A stretch of 64,000 nucleotides of DNA from Ignelater luminosus (Eukaryota; Arthropoda; Insecta; Coleoptera; Elateridae), in contig VTPC01090930.1 in assembly GCA_011009095.1 (NCBI GenBank), positions 1-64,000 on the forward strand, in the 5' to 3' direction. Within the stretch, counting starts at the first letter, position 1. The number at the start of each line of letters is the position of its first letter. Made by a program: the position numbers and the translations under genes. Below the pieces are notes generated by a model, which searched no databases, was not told where the DNA came from, and saw only the letters and a list, made by a program, of their open reading frames with translations. Below are positions 44,511 to 57,581 of this stretch, one piece after another.

Positions 44511-46704
44511 AACATTATAAATTGCCAGGATATTTATACCAAAAGTGTTTAATACATACCTTCAAACTAACAAACAGTCATTTCAATTCACAACACAAAA
44601 GTAAGGGTTCAAAGTTTAAGGTTCGTGTGCGTTTTTAGTTGCAATTACTAGGGCTAGATGCCGTTTCGGAACCTTGCTGGTGGAAGTAACGGCATAAACA
44701 TTATGAGAAACGTAGATGCTTGTTTAGATTGAAGATACGACTAAACCTTATTGATCCTATTTTCCTCTAATTGTGCAAATACAGAAATTTTCCATAGTAA
44801 ATAGTCAACTAATATACCGAGACTCTAAAGGCGTCGAAAACACAAAATCTGCCTTTTTTTGTAGATGTAGCACATATTCTTAAAATTCTTATTAATTATT
44901 AAAGATGGAAGAAAATACTAAAAAAAAGTTGTTCGCGTTTTAATTTTTTCGAATGCCAAAATTTCTCAAAACGTAAAGAAAAGATATTTTGAATTTAAAA
45001 TGAGGTAATAATTGTTTTTATTTTAATAAAAGTTTAGTTTTCTCCTTCTTTTATGGACAGTTAAAGATTGGCTACAGGCATGTTTATCAAAGAAAGTTTA
45101 TTCAGTTTCTGATAAGCCAGTAAACGACTCGTTCCTATTTCTAGATTACATAGTTAACAGCAATGTCTGCATTCTTTCTAACTTACAGTACTAGAATCAA
45201 CTGCTTTCGAGAAACCTCAAGTTCCTTCTTGTTGATACCTAAAATAGTTCCTTTATACAATATGGCAGATGTACTTTTTAGAAATTAAGGGCTTATCAAA
45301 TGGAATCATCATGCATCTATGTAACAGCATAGCTTGTAAGGTGTTACCTTTTCCATTGTTGATAGAATCAAATTTGATCTCTGAGAACTTATATACAGTA
45401 AACTTGATATTTTTGAGAAACAACAATCTCCCCAAATGGTATTATGGTAGAAACAGAATTTAACAATTCTTTTTCTTACTGTAACATAAATGAAATTCCA
45501 GTTTCTTATTTTATTTCAACATAAAGAAATAGCATTGTAATCCATGCAACACCTGTTCCTCATATTAACTTAAAAAAGTTACAATGGTATCAATCAAAAG
45601 ACAATCTCTTTTCAAGTCTAGTAACCCCAAAAACTTTTGAACTAGACTCAATGTCGCTAAGTCACCAAAAACGTAGATTTCCATGCTATTTGCCTATGTT
45701 CTGCTGTAGAAGTTGACATCCTGTGTAATCATTGTAAAAAATAAGGGCAATAATTTATTAAACCTTGATAAACTGGGTTCACGTTATTTTTTACTAATAT
45801 TTTTAGATTTTATATATTTATCGTGTATGCATTTCTCTCATTGCCTGATTATTTTACGTCAGATTCTGCGGATGGTCTCAAACTGAACTCAACGTGATGC
45901 TTTAAGATAAATTTCGTGGTTTTCAGTCATTTCTAGCCAAGAATTCACATATTTTGTTTTAATTGCAAAAACAATACAAAATTAAAAATGAACTAGTTCT
46001 GTCATAAAAAGATTCTTTCTTTCAAATTCACCTGTAGTTTACAGCAATTGATAGTATTTATATGATCTTTAAGTGACTTTTAGTAATGTTTTCTGATCAC
46101 TGTTTGTTTTTAGACGTTGGGAAGGTTCAAACCAAACATTAGGTTGTATCAAAGCACCACTTTAAAGTCTAAATTGTTGAAATGCGCAGAAATTTCCACG
46201 TCAACATGAGTTACATTTCTTCAAAAGTAAGTTTGCTTAAAAATGAAATACAGATATCTCTTAATAACCAAACGTACATGCATGTACTTGCATAAAGTGT
46301 GCCTGAATAGAGAATGATTTTTAGAATCCACTGCTATACAATTTTCATTGTTTGGATTTAGGTAAAACTTTTCCAGTTACAGCTAATTGATCTCCTCATT
46401 TAAAGTCTACTAATTTATTTGTATTCTGTAACTTTATACTACTTGATGTATTTATTATCGCCTTTTTCAAATAATCATAACCATAAGATGTCTCAAAAAC
46501 AATTATTTTAGAAATGTACTCATCGTGGTGCCAAGTAAAATTGATTCCGTTCTGGGAAAAGTAATTTCAGTGCGATCAGTACTTCCCTTCATTGGTTCAA
46601 TTACAAAAATGTCGCTGAGTGAACAAATTTTACATTTTGGATACATTAATTAGAATCGTTATATTGCGCTTATGCGGTGTTAGTTCCAGGACTTATTTAC
46701 TTAC
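44511..46704. other. unassigned sequence
   Basis: No supportable gene or repeat. Short frames near 45253-45463 are open on both strands without any motif. Confidence 0.55.
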
Positions 46705-48062
46705 CTATCCTTGACCTCTTCTAGCATGGGTGTAAAGGTAATTGTTCTTCTCCATTTCTTCCTATCTTTAGCTTCTCTTTTTGCTGAGTCCAGTCCATTC
46801 CTTTTCTTCTCAGTACGTCTGCTTTTCGTTGTTCCTCGTCTTTCTCGGCCTGTCCCTTCTTCTCTTTTCACCTGTCTCCATTTCCCATATCATCTTCACC
46901 GTCCTCTCGTCGCCTATTCTCCCACGTGCCCAAACCACCTTAATTGTTGTGTTTTAATTTTTTTTGTATTATACTTTTAACTTTTAGGTCTTTTCTTATT
47001 TTTTCACTTCTGACTTTGTCCGCTCTTGCCACTCCCACAATTCTTCTTAGAATCTTCATTCCACACGCCGTAATTTTGCTTTTCAGTTGTTTGCTCATTA
47101 CCCTTGATTCATTACTACAGAGGAGCATAGGCACCAGTACCGCCTCATATACCCTAACTTTTGTATTTTGAGATATCTCTTTTTGTTGTTGAAGAACTGA
47201 ATATATAATATTCTATATGTTGTTGTAGTTCTATTAATTCTGTTCATTATTTCTTCTCTAAATCCTCTGTTATCAACGAACTCCAATAGGAGTCGCTACT
47301 GAATTTGCAGTCTGTCTGTCTGTCAACTTTTTTTTAATTTTGAAATTTTGACTTCATATTTGGATTCTACATCAAAGACTAAAGATTTTTGATATCTATT
47401 CGGGAACATGGTCAAAATGGCCGCCAAAATTTGAAAATCTTTAAAACTGTTGCTCGAATTCAGTAACAAAACAGAGTTCGTTGTCGTTATGCTTTGCATT
47501 CCCAGGTGCTTTTTTCTGATATCTACCTTGTTACAAATATCCAGTCATGTGTGGATCTGTCTGCTCTGAACGCTGCTTGTAAGTCCCCTATCGTTGCCCT
47601 ATTTTTTCTTTTAATCTTTCTTCAATAATCGTTTCGTATACTTTAAGGCCATGCATAGAAGTGATATTCCTCTAAAGTTATTGCAATTATTGTAATTCCC
47701 TTTTTTATGTATTGGTGTTATCACTGCAGTCCTCCATTATGTCGGTATCCTATTCGTTCTCCATGCGGCTTTCAATATATTATGTAATATAGTAATACCT
47801 TCCTCTCCCAGGTATTATATTATTTCCGGTCTTATAGTCTATCTATCTATTCCTAGGGTTTTTCCAATTTTAATTTTTTCTAAAGCTTTCACTACTTCGG
47901 TTCTTTCAATTTTTCTTTCCTCTTCTTCGGTATTTTCTTCTCGTATTTCCTCCTTCTGCACTTCTAATAAGTCTGCAAAATATTCCTCCCATCTTCCCAT
48001 TTTCGAAACATGCTCTACATTTCTGTGGGTTGCTAAACTCAAAATGAGCAGTGCAGTCACCG
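46705..48062 (-). pseudogene. non-LTR retrotransposon ORF2, RT middle deleted
   Basis: On the minus strand from 48060: GRWEEYFADLLEV, then EVVKALEKIKIGKTLGID, then YLGEEGITILHNILKAAW, RIPT, AVITPIHKKGNYNNCNNFRGISLL (to about 47640), then short decayed RT text to about 47500. The catalytic FADD part is absent. A 200-bp stretch (47290-47500) with CTGTCTGTCTGTC and unrelated sequence separates it from the tail. The tail reads EEIMNRINRTTTTYRIL, then NEDSKKNCG and KILRRIVGVARADKVRSEKIRKDL (47063-46990), then DERTVKMIWEMETGEKRRRDRPRK and AKDRKKWRRTITFTPM, ending near 46705. A typical 5'-truncated, internally deleted LINE. Confidence 0.88.
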
Positions 48063-50166
48063 ATAAATTACGATTTACAATAACACAAAGTACTTCCTTC
48101 TTTTTGTTTTCTTCTTTTTAACTTTAAATGTTGTTGATGTAATAGACATCCATTGTATTTTGTAGTTCTGGTTTTAATTCATATTTTAATTCAATTTTGT
48201 TGTATAAAGTTTTTTATAGACTTTTGATTGTATCCTTGAGAACTACTTCTATTTCACAAAACCAAGTTTTATAATAAATACCTAGTTGTCTGATAGTGAC
48301 CAAAACAGCATAAAGCAATTTTCTAATCCCGGAATGAGTTTATCTTTTTAATTTTACTAATTATAAAAAAGGTTAAAAGTGATTTTGTCGACAATTTGCT
48401 TCCATAATAATTTTTATGTAATTTACAACAAAAGCGATGTTTAAAGTTAAATTAAAAATAAACAATATAGAGATGCCTCCGAACTTATAGACTCTACAAA
48501 ATAGAGAATTATAGAACTTAAAGTTTCAGAAGGAAATTTACATACATTTTTCATTCAAACAAGCAGCAAATTAGCTGCTTTGATGCACTTTAGCGGAAAA
48601 TTTTCCATATTGAACGTCATAAATAGGACTAATTTGTTCCTTCACTAAGCAGATACTTTTTCTTTTCAAGCATGACAAGATGAAAAATTGGAAAAAATAA
48701 TATTTTTTAATTTAAATATTAAAGCGTTTATTCAAAGTGTGACATGTGAATAAAATTGTGTTTGGATTAATAAAAATAACATTTTTCTTGAAATATTTGC
48801 AAATTATAAACGATGTATAAATTATACATAATAACAAATAAGACCGTTACAGACACACGTCGCAGGATAACGCGTAGTCCTCAAGTACTAGTCCGTTCTA
48901 GTCAGATTGTTTAATCCGAAGGATTTATTACGTCAATGTCATTTCTTAGATTAAGGACAGTCACTATAAATGTGCCGTTAAATTTCAATTTAGATGTGTG
49001 TTCGTTGTATGACACGTTAATCCCTTGGCTTTGTTTACAAATTGAAAAAAGTATTTCCCTTTTCAACAAAATTTTAACTTTCATTGTGCCAAATAAGCAA
49101 ATCAATATCATTTGTCTTAATTTTCTCTTATTTCATTTCCATTCCTTTCAAATGCTTAATCTATGTAATTTAAAATTTAGTAATTCCTCTAAAATTGTAT
49201 TTTGCACTTAATCGCAAAATAATTATTGAAAAGAGAAGTGTAGTATACATATTAGTATTTGTTTCGATTATTTGTAAGATAAATAAAAGAAAATTTAGGT
49301 TTTTGTCAGATTATGTACTTGGTATAGTGCATCAGTACTTAGATTTACTAAAACTTATTTTGGAGAAGTACACATTTTCACTTTTGCGCCTGTTTGTCTT
49401 GAGAATAGTTTAACATACAGTTAAAGACCTATAGAAATACAGACTCTACTTTAGCAGTCTCTTCATAATCACTTGTGATCCTATAAGTACAATTAGTTCT
49501 TTCTTGTTAACATTTAATGTAATTAAGAATTTGTTGTATAATGCTACTAATCCAAGAAATAAATCTTCTCGTTAACATGCTGTTACTCTGGTTCAAATTA
49601 GAAGTGAATCGCCAAATAAATGTATGAGCTATAGTTGAGAACGATGATTTGTATAATAGTAATACTGCCATCTAGCATTAAAACCTAGTAACTCCAGTTA
49701 CTACTTGGGGAATTTCTTGTGCGCCTAAGAAGTGTATTTTTTGGCTATTAACAAGACAAAGTTCAGTAACATATTGGAATGAATAGCATTTGAAATCCAA
49801 AAATTGCTTCTCCAGTAAAAGTGGTTAAGTGGGAATTGCTAGGTTTTGAGGAAGGACTGCAGAATAAGTCAATATTTAAAATACTATATTATGATAGCAT
49901 CAAGCCTCATCCTTCTAAACTTGACGCTTAGTTTTACCGAGGAATTGACTTAAAGACTAGATGAGAGTTTGCAGTCGGTATGCGCTTTCTTCCAACTTTT
50001 GGAACCAACGCATGACAAGTCATGATTTTACAGTTTAACTGTACCAGTTTTCACTTAAGAAGGTTTTTTACATTCACAGATTTATGTTAAAAGTCTGATT
50101 CCGTAATGTGACTTACAATTAGAATAGCCAGATACAATCTTCTAAGAATATTTATCACAATTTAAA
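48063..50166. other. unassigned AT-rich sequence
   Basis: No recognised motif. Several frames of 60-90 codons are open here on both strands, but their composition is that of random AT-rich DNA. Confidence 0.55.
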
Positions 50167-50168
50167 TA

Positions 50169-50760
50169 CAGTCAAGCTTCAATAAATCGAACTTTGGTAA
50201 CTCGAATTTTTGGTTACTTGAATCAAATTGGTTGGATGTAGCGTCAAGAGTAAAAATTATGTGTAATTTTTACTTGATTACTCAAACTTCTACTACTCGA
50301 ATATCTTGATAACTCGAACAGAATACTTGGCCCTACCTTCGATAAGTCGAATTTCTGGGTGAATCCCCTACTTACGTGTGTTTTTAACTCCTCGTTTTAT
50401 AGCACATGATGCAGGGAGTTTGGTTTCTGAGTCACTTAAGTTCATGTGTATGCTTTATTAGTTGCTATTAAGTGAAAAAAGATTCTGTGCCTATTTGTTT
50501 TATCACGTTATTTTTGTTACTATTGATATGTCATTAAAACATACATACTTTAAAAACTTTACCTATTGATGAAAGATATTGACTTATAAAAGAAGTGGAA
50601 AGTGATTCACGAAAGAAGGATGTAACTGTGAAGTATGCTGTTCCGGCAAGTACAGTTTCTACTATTTTAAAAATTAAGCAAACAATAATTACTGCAAGCG
50701 AAAAACCAACGTACGAAAATGTGGACATAAATAATAATGTTATGTATTTTATTTAATAAC
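50169..50760 (+). pseudogene. pogo/Tigger-type element remnant with N-terminal DNA-binding domain
   Basis: It begins TA-CAGTCAAGCTTC, the usual CAGT start of pogo-group ends. Alternating AACTCGAA-type motifs follow (50191-50330), as in their long inverted termini. Downstream, 50556-50720 encodes KTLPIDERY, then a stop, then LIKEVESDSRKKDVTVKYAV and PASTVSTILKIKQTI, which is the Psq/CENP-B-type helix-turn-helix of pogo transposases. The DDE domain is missing. Near 50758-50795, AATAACTCAAAC-type text in reverse sense may be the right inverted terminus, which would make this a short deletion derivative. Confidence 0.75.
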
Positions 50761-50866
50761 CGAAAGTCTTAATAACTCAAACATCTTTAAAACGAAACAA
50801 AGAAAATTTTATTATAAAATTAGTCATCACAAAGTCTTTGGAAAATTTTTTTCATTGGTTATCGTG

Positions 50867-50971
50867 AACCATATTCAAACGACATTTCGGCATTTCTGCA
50901 TACCATCATCAGGGCTAACTCACCTGATGATTGCATGCAAAAATGTCGAAACGTCGGCTGAACATATGGTT
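50867..50971. repeat. 105-bp foldback with ribozyme-like core motifs
   Basis: The arms 50867-50913 and 50923-50971 are inverted copies at roughly 80 percent identity around a short loop. Both strands show CTGATGA followed by a small hairpin and GAAA. On the minus strand CTGATGA is followed by GGTAT...ATGCC (able to pair) and then GAAATGTCG. This resembles the conserved core of hammerhead ribozymes, but the cleavage stem is not evident. Confidence 0.6.
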
Positions 50972-51329
50972 GGTGTTAACTAATAAACAAAATCTTTCGA
51001 AACAATACCTGTAACTTTAATGTTTTAATAGAACTACTGTGGAAGTGAACAAAATATAATGATAAAAGACATTCTAAAACTATTATTTTTTTGCAAGTAA
51101 GTCAAAGCAAGAAATATAGTTTGCAGTCTGCAGTTCTTAATAAATTCCCAGTTTGTAGAACTTCAAAGAATAAAAAGCAACAGTATTGGTAATCGCTCCG
51201 CTGGGCCATCTCTTAGCCTTTTCTACTTTGGCACGTTAGATTGGCCAAGCAATAAACCTGCAGCCAGGCTACGTCGCGTCACGCTAAACCGCCCTTTTTA
51301 ATATATGGATGGAAACGAGTGACCACCAA
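50972..51329. other. unassigned sequence
   Basis: No supportable feature. Confidence 0.5.
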
Positions 51330-52240
51330 TCGAGATTGCTTCGGTATTGAAGAAGGTCGGTATTTGTACTCCTTTAATCTTCTTAAAAGAGCTAAATATA
51401 AACGCTGGCTCTGCCCAGCATCCAGCGAGTCACTTTTGGTGCCCCAGAGTAGGGTTTTGTCCTCTATGAATCTTCTTCGGAGAGTTCAATATGAACACGA
51501 TACAAGCGGTTCACCTTCCATAAGCCTTCTTAAGAAAACTCAATACAAATACGGGTGGGGTAAACTCCTTAGCAGGTCATCTGCAATGGTCCAAAGTCAT
51601 ACTTCAACCTGCATTAACTTTCTTAGTTGAATAGATAAACAAATAGGAACACGGGTCAAAATTTAGGAATTTAAGCACGAGTCAGGCTGAACTCTTCAAA
51701 TAGTCATTCCAAGAAATATAAATACAAACACGATAGGTTCCGCCTGACAATAAGCAATCTTAGTTGCCCCGGTTCGAGCTTTTCCCTTTGTCAACCTTCT
51801 TAAGAGTACTCAATGTTAACACAACTTGAATTGCAATCTCCATTGGCGTACCCGCCGTGGCTCAAATTCGGACTTTGCCCTCCATTAACCGTCTAGAAAG
51901 AGATAAATATAAACATGGACAGGACATGACCCTACAACGAGTCATCTTCGCTTTTCTTCAACCTTTTTAAATGAGCTCACTAGAAACACGGATAAGGTGC
52001 ACCCTTCAAAAAGATACGCAGGCAGCCTCTAGTCGGCCCTCGCCCTCCATTAACCTTCTTAGGAAAAATAAATACGAATACCAGCTGGGTGCTTTACAAC
52101 AGACTATGTTCGGTAGTCTCAAGGTGTGCTTCGCCCTTCAATAACCTTTTCTCTAACAGAACTATCTGCGGTTGCCCAAGGTCCGACTTTGCCCTTCTTT
52201 AATCTTCCAAACATAATCTCGAAACCATTACCTGATGTAA
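51330..52240. repeat. divergent tandem array, about 10 units of roughly 91 bp
   Basis: The phrase CCTTCTTAAG or close variants, followed 10-15 bp later by AATAAATATAAACACGG-like text, recurs at about 51379, 51472, 51526, 51618, 51705, 51796, 51890, 51963, 52055, 52146 and 52204. Most spacings are 87-94 bp, with two short ones near 54 and 58 and one near 73. CTTTGCCCTCCATTAA-like text precedes many anchors. The array is GC-richer than its surroundings. Units are perhaps 60-75 percent alike, so this is an old satellite or minisatellite. The plus-strand open frame 51319-51630 is a by-product of the repeats. Confidence 0.85.
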
Positions 52241-53069
52241 TTCTGCTTCCAGGTCTTTTAACATCATCGTAGATGTGGTGTGATGTACATGTAAGCTTCA
52301 GAGGCAAACTAGATGCATGTCGGTACATATATTCAATTGCTCTGACGAAACAGTTGACACCACAACAAGTTACAACGCCTATAGACTGATCTGTATTGTG
52401 TAGTATAATAATTAATACTGTGTGCCTTTAGTAAATCTTCATTTTTAATTGTACACTGAGCAACGCTGTATGTGTATATAGGGTTAGAAAAGCTCAAACA
52501 AGCGCTTCGCAATACTACATAGTTACATAACGAAGTTAGTAGAAAACAATTTGTAGGGGGGTAATCGTACTACTGGGTAATGGAGAGAGTGCAAAATGTA
52601 GAGTCTGTTGTAGTTAAGTACATTTTTGTAAGGTTAAGTCAATTCGGTTTGAAGGAACCAAGATGTATATCTTTGCGCCCTCTTCTAATTTGTAAATGAA
52701 CTAGATCAGCATGGTTAGTCCATCGTCACAACGGTATTTAACAACAAATTATTTTCTTTATTATTTTCAGTATTCCTGTTTGCTTATCTTGGATAGTTCC
52801 TTTTATTTTTAACTTTTACTCATTTTAGCAAAACTATGCGTCGAGAATAAAGAATGATACTGTTTGATTCCCTTATTCAGATTAACTAACGAATTTAGAA
52901 TTTAAAGTAAATTAATTATTTGACTACACACAAACACTAAGACATTTCAAACAGACGCGACCCTCACGTCTATACTGTGAGCAAATGGTTCGCAGTTGGC
53001 GTCTGTAAGCGAAAATACACTGTACGTATATAAACCTATACATGATGTATTATAGATATGATTAATTAA
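52241..53069. other. unassigned sequence
   Basis: No recognised motif. Confidence 0.55.
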
Positions 53070-53360
53070 TTATTTGGGTCGGTCGAAGGGGGGGAGGTGT
53101 TCTAGCGGTAAAGGGTGTAAAGAGAAAGGATTGGAAGTGTCGGACAGTAGCCTTCTGAGGATAACTAATGATATGTAAAGACGCCACCGTCATCCACGCT
53201 CACCAGTGTCCGTTAATTTTCCCTGTTACCATTATTAATAATATTAAGCGAGCGCCTTTCATACATTGAATAAATTCTGTAACGTATAAGCCGGTTAAAA
53301 CCCTCTTTGCGCCTTAAACCCTTTTTTTTCTCGCTCTCTCTTGCATCCCTGGAATCCGTC
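53070..53360. other. GC-richer patch of unknown nature
   Basis: It contains GGGGGGGAGG (53090-53099), GCGAGCGCC and CTCGCTCTCTC, in a neighbourhood that is otherwise strongly AT-rich. No open frame or repeat structure was recognised. A promoter, untranslated exon or repeat fragment are all possible. Confidence 0.35.
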
Positions 53361-56300
53361 TTTAATTATTAACGTTCATTAAACTGTGTATTAAACTAAG
53401 ATAAGATTATAGATGCGTGAGTAAACAATGGAATGACTTACTTCGGATAACTATTCACTTTTTATTTAAAAATCTACACAACTGAATTCCATAAATTGAA
53501 AACTGTAAAAAATTAATTGGTAAGCTTTGTCATTTTCACACTTACAATAGTAACGCGTGTTCAAAAACCAGCGTTATCAAGTGCTCTACGATCTTAAAAA
53601 CGTATGTGTTTACTCTTAACAATCTATTATCACTAACATAAAGATTTATTTTATATTTCTAGTCTTCTAGGAAATACGCTTTTGTGTTCACGCGTAACGA
53701 GTATTACATCATGCTTGTGCACAAGTAACAAAATTTAAAAACTTGGAAATAAAGGCTGTAATTAGTCTCAGGTGATGATCTTACAGCAAATACTTTCTTT
53801 TTGATTGTATTACAAAATTTCATTTTGAATTTTGTCTGATTTGGTGCTTTATTAAGTGTGGATACACCGACTTAGTGTGGTTCTAGATTGAAAGTCAAGA
53901 AACTTAAATCAATAACAAGAACAAATATAAATATTACAAAGTATTTAATTTGACCAAACCGTTTATAGTTCATTTCAGATGCTGTAACTGACATCACACA
54001 ACACACTGGATTAATGAAAAATTCACCATCGTTAGTGAAGTTTTTAGACTCAAAAGTTCAAAACCGTTTTAAAATGTGGCAGAAAGATCATTATCATTAC
54101 TATTATAACACAATAATCAAGAAAATAATGTTTCCTAATATTAATATGCCACAGCTGGTAATTTCTTGAAGCGAAAATTTACTATACGGTACATCCACTG
54201 CAACTTTTTTGACAAAATCTGCTCAAATTACGTGTCAGATTTTAACCTACCGACCTGGAGCAGCAGAGTGATACCAAAAAGAAATGCTGGAAGAGATATT
54301 ACTAGTTTTAGGTGAGGCTTGGAATACTAAATATTACAATTTTGAGTGTTACCAGGCAAGATCCTAGAAATATTTTTAATCTTAAAGTGAATATTTAGAA
54401 ATCCTTAAAACCTGCTCACTTGAATAACTTGAGTGTCAGCGTTTTGAGATACGAGATATAGCTACAGTGTAACTGTAACGTAAAAGTAATCTATCGACAA
54501 CTGTGTCCATTGGTATCATTAACACTAGGACATTTCTTTTCTATAGTTTCTATAAATGCTGATTACATTGGACAACTGTTTTGGTTCCACATATATAAAA
54601 TCGTTTTATGACAATGTATAAAATGCAAAACTTCATATAGTACAAGTCAAGTATGAGGTTCAGATCAGAACTTTAAAAAACTCAGAACTATTTTCTTGTT
54701 ATTGAAGTCTATGGCCATACCGGTGCGGTAATAAGACTGGAATTCTAGAAAACTAGGCCAGACGCAGATTAAACCCAGTATAACATAATCAAGTCTAGAA
54801 GATAGTTACTTTAGCTATTTACAATATTGTTCAAGGCACTAAAACATATGTCTTCAACTTTTTTTCTCAGGTAGGCTGTGCTGTGCTGGGTGTACTGTGC
54901 GCTGGACCTTAGAGTTTTGACATTAAATCTGTCTCACAGCAATGGTGCAAAGGTGTTTGTAGTTCCAAAGAAATGGTGACTCAAATTTTGTATGGCTTAA
55001 CGGTTGATCTTAATGGTGGTAAAACTTAGATATTCGCTTGAAACTGCATTGCAAAAGTATGTTACAAAACGTACTGAGAATCATGAAACTAAGTTACCTT
55101 TAAGTAGCTATGACAATCACTATTTTATAGCCTTAAAAATGAACTGCCTAAAAATTTAATTTTCAAATAATATACCTTAAAGTTTTTCCGTAAAGTTTAT
55201 TAGATTCTCAGAATAGCCAAAATAATTTTGATACAAAAATTATATACACACTTAAATCCTCTGTAAGTCTTTCATAAAACAAACCTAAAACTTACTTGGC
55301 GTCATCTAGATTACTAGTTGGTATGCAGAGAACTGCATTTTATTGTTACCAAACCCAAAACAGAATTTCACGAACTGTGAGAAAATTGCTAAGTTATTAG
55401 TGAGAAGATTTTGCAAGTGCAGTAACCATATAGAACCAGATTGGACTGCTGTTATTGGGCTCTATAATCTCAACTGGAAAATGAAGTATATCCCTTTTAT
55501 CAAAAATTTCAAAACAAGGTAACTATTGTATCGTCTCATTTTCTCTGATTTTTTATGCTTCCATCTGCTACAAAATTTCTTCTACCTTCCTATAAGCACT
55601 ATGAATCTTAAAAGACATTTTCCCCAAAATGGAACTTAGGAAAGAAATTTTGAAACCTGAGAAAGTTTTCGATCTCTGAAATAGAGGACAAATTATAGAT
55701 TACTGAAAAAGAACTGATAGTAATTGGAAGATGAAACTGAAGGTAAAAGGAAAAGACTGATAAAAGAGGATCAAGATCTTGAATTAGTATCTTCAATTTT
55801 ATAGACTCTAGAGACTTCACTCATGTTGCATTTTAGAGTGAAACAATCCTAAAGGAAACTCTTGTTTGTAACAGTCAGTTCTTTTTAGTGTCTGTGCATA
55901 CTGCATCTTTTGGTTCTGTATGTATAATGGACACTCTCAATAGCAATTTATTCTTTGCGCATGTGCTTTGTTAATTATAAATAAAAACTGACAGAGCTAA
56001 TGTAACTACAGACACATCTTGTTTAAAAAAAGTAAACTGCCATTTAAATTAGCTTATTAAATTTGAGAAGCCACAATTTTAAATATGTTAACATATTGTG
56101 ATGCATGATAATTAATAGTGAATCAATGAATTAATGTTTTGATGTTTATAAATTTTGTAAAGCGTCAAATAATTTTAATAAAAGGTTATGTGATGTGATG
56201 ACTTTCGTATATTTGGTTGATAACCTAAAATAAGACCGCCATACTGTACATGCACTTAATCATATTATATTCTTTGAATGATTAACCCTTCTTTTTATTT

Positions 56301-57458
56301 TTTTATTTTAAACCATAGAGTTTTGAATATCATCATAATATACATGTAATATTTCTCATTTCTTATAGATCCTTTATTTTGGTTATAATAGTACCAAATG
56401 TTGTGATGGTCTTCTTCTCTTTCGGACTCTAACATGAACATGAAGCCTTTCTTACTTATTTGTTCGTAATTATTGCATAATACTTCATCTAGTTATAAAA
56501 GCAAACCACAGAGTTTGTTTATTATTACATCAGTTTTGCTCCAGTAACAGTATTTTATGAATTCAGTGTTTTTTTCCTCTACGGTGGTTAACAAGTTGAC
56601 TACCACGAGTATCAGATTTGGTACACACATGCATTTTTCTCAAGGCCATAACCTTTTAGGGATTGCAGTGACTTTATAGCCACAGATATTCATATCAAAA
56701 ATGCCGTAATGTAGGGGTAGAGATGAAGTTAGTGATACTTTTCATGAACTGTTGTCAAGCGTACTTATAGCACTTAGAATAGAAATCGTATCACGAAAGA
56801 ATCAGTCATCTTTGGTATATTATCAAAAGCAGCTGTTTCTCTAGCAGATAAAGTAGAAAGCAGAAGTTCATCAACTTAATCTAACAGTTATTTTACTTAG
56901 TTGTAACCGTTTTTATATGCTTTTGAGCACCCGTAAGTTTATTTTGGTCCTTTTTACCATGTTGCATATCTCAAATAATGCTAATGCTCCAGTAAGTGAC
57001 ACAGACGTTATAGAATACAGCCTCTAATTGCAAAGTTCCACCAAGTTGTTATCCCAGAAGGGCCAGCATGTATGGACGAATCTATGGGTTGTCTTTTGGG
57101 TTATCAAAGTTTAATTGTAATTCATACAAACCTTTTTCCAGAACTAGAACTAACCTGAATTTACTAATATTCTTTGCGTTAAAGCCTACGACTTACCTTA
57201 TCTCAATTTGAATATCAAATGTCGTCTCACATCTGGACAAGATTGTTTGTTATAGGTGTCAACACATAAAAATATTGTTAAATGTTTGAAATTTACGAGT
57301 GACCTTGGAAACACATCGTCATCTCTAATTAAAGAAAATTAGTTTTTTATTACTTTTTATATTAATATTTCATTTCATTTTTAGCAACACCGTTTTTTTG
57401 GAATTATTTCAGTTTCACAACGCAAACTGGCCTCAAACTGGCCCTGTTAAGACATCGA
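53361..57458. other. unassigned sequence downstream of the TIL-domain gene
   Basis: Four kilobases without recognisable coding motifs, transposon ends or tandem repeats. Confidence 0.55.
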
Positions 57459-57464
57459 TTTATT
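57459..57464 (-). terminator. polyadenylation signal of the TIL-domain gene
   Basis: AATAAA on the minus strand (within AACAAATAAATCG), 118 bp downstream of the stop codon. The position is reasonable for a 3' untranslated region; no other evidence. Confidence 0.5.
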
Positions 57465-57581
57465 TGTTAATATTATTTCTGTAACACATTTCTTACTCAA
57501 ACTTACACCTCAACCTTAATTAAGGTAACTATAAAACTAAGTATACATCTAATATTTGCCCTTCTTGTGGAATTCAAAGTG

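Noticed and set aside
51319-51630. Plus-strand 103-codon open frame with repeated LL.R.(Q/K)Y.. text
   Set aside because: The repetition follows the 91-bp DNA array. There is no start context and the neighbouring units are closed.
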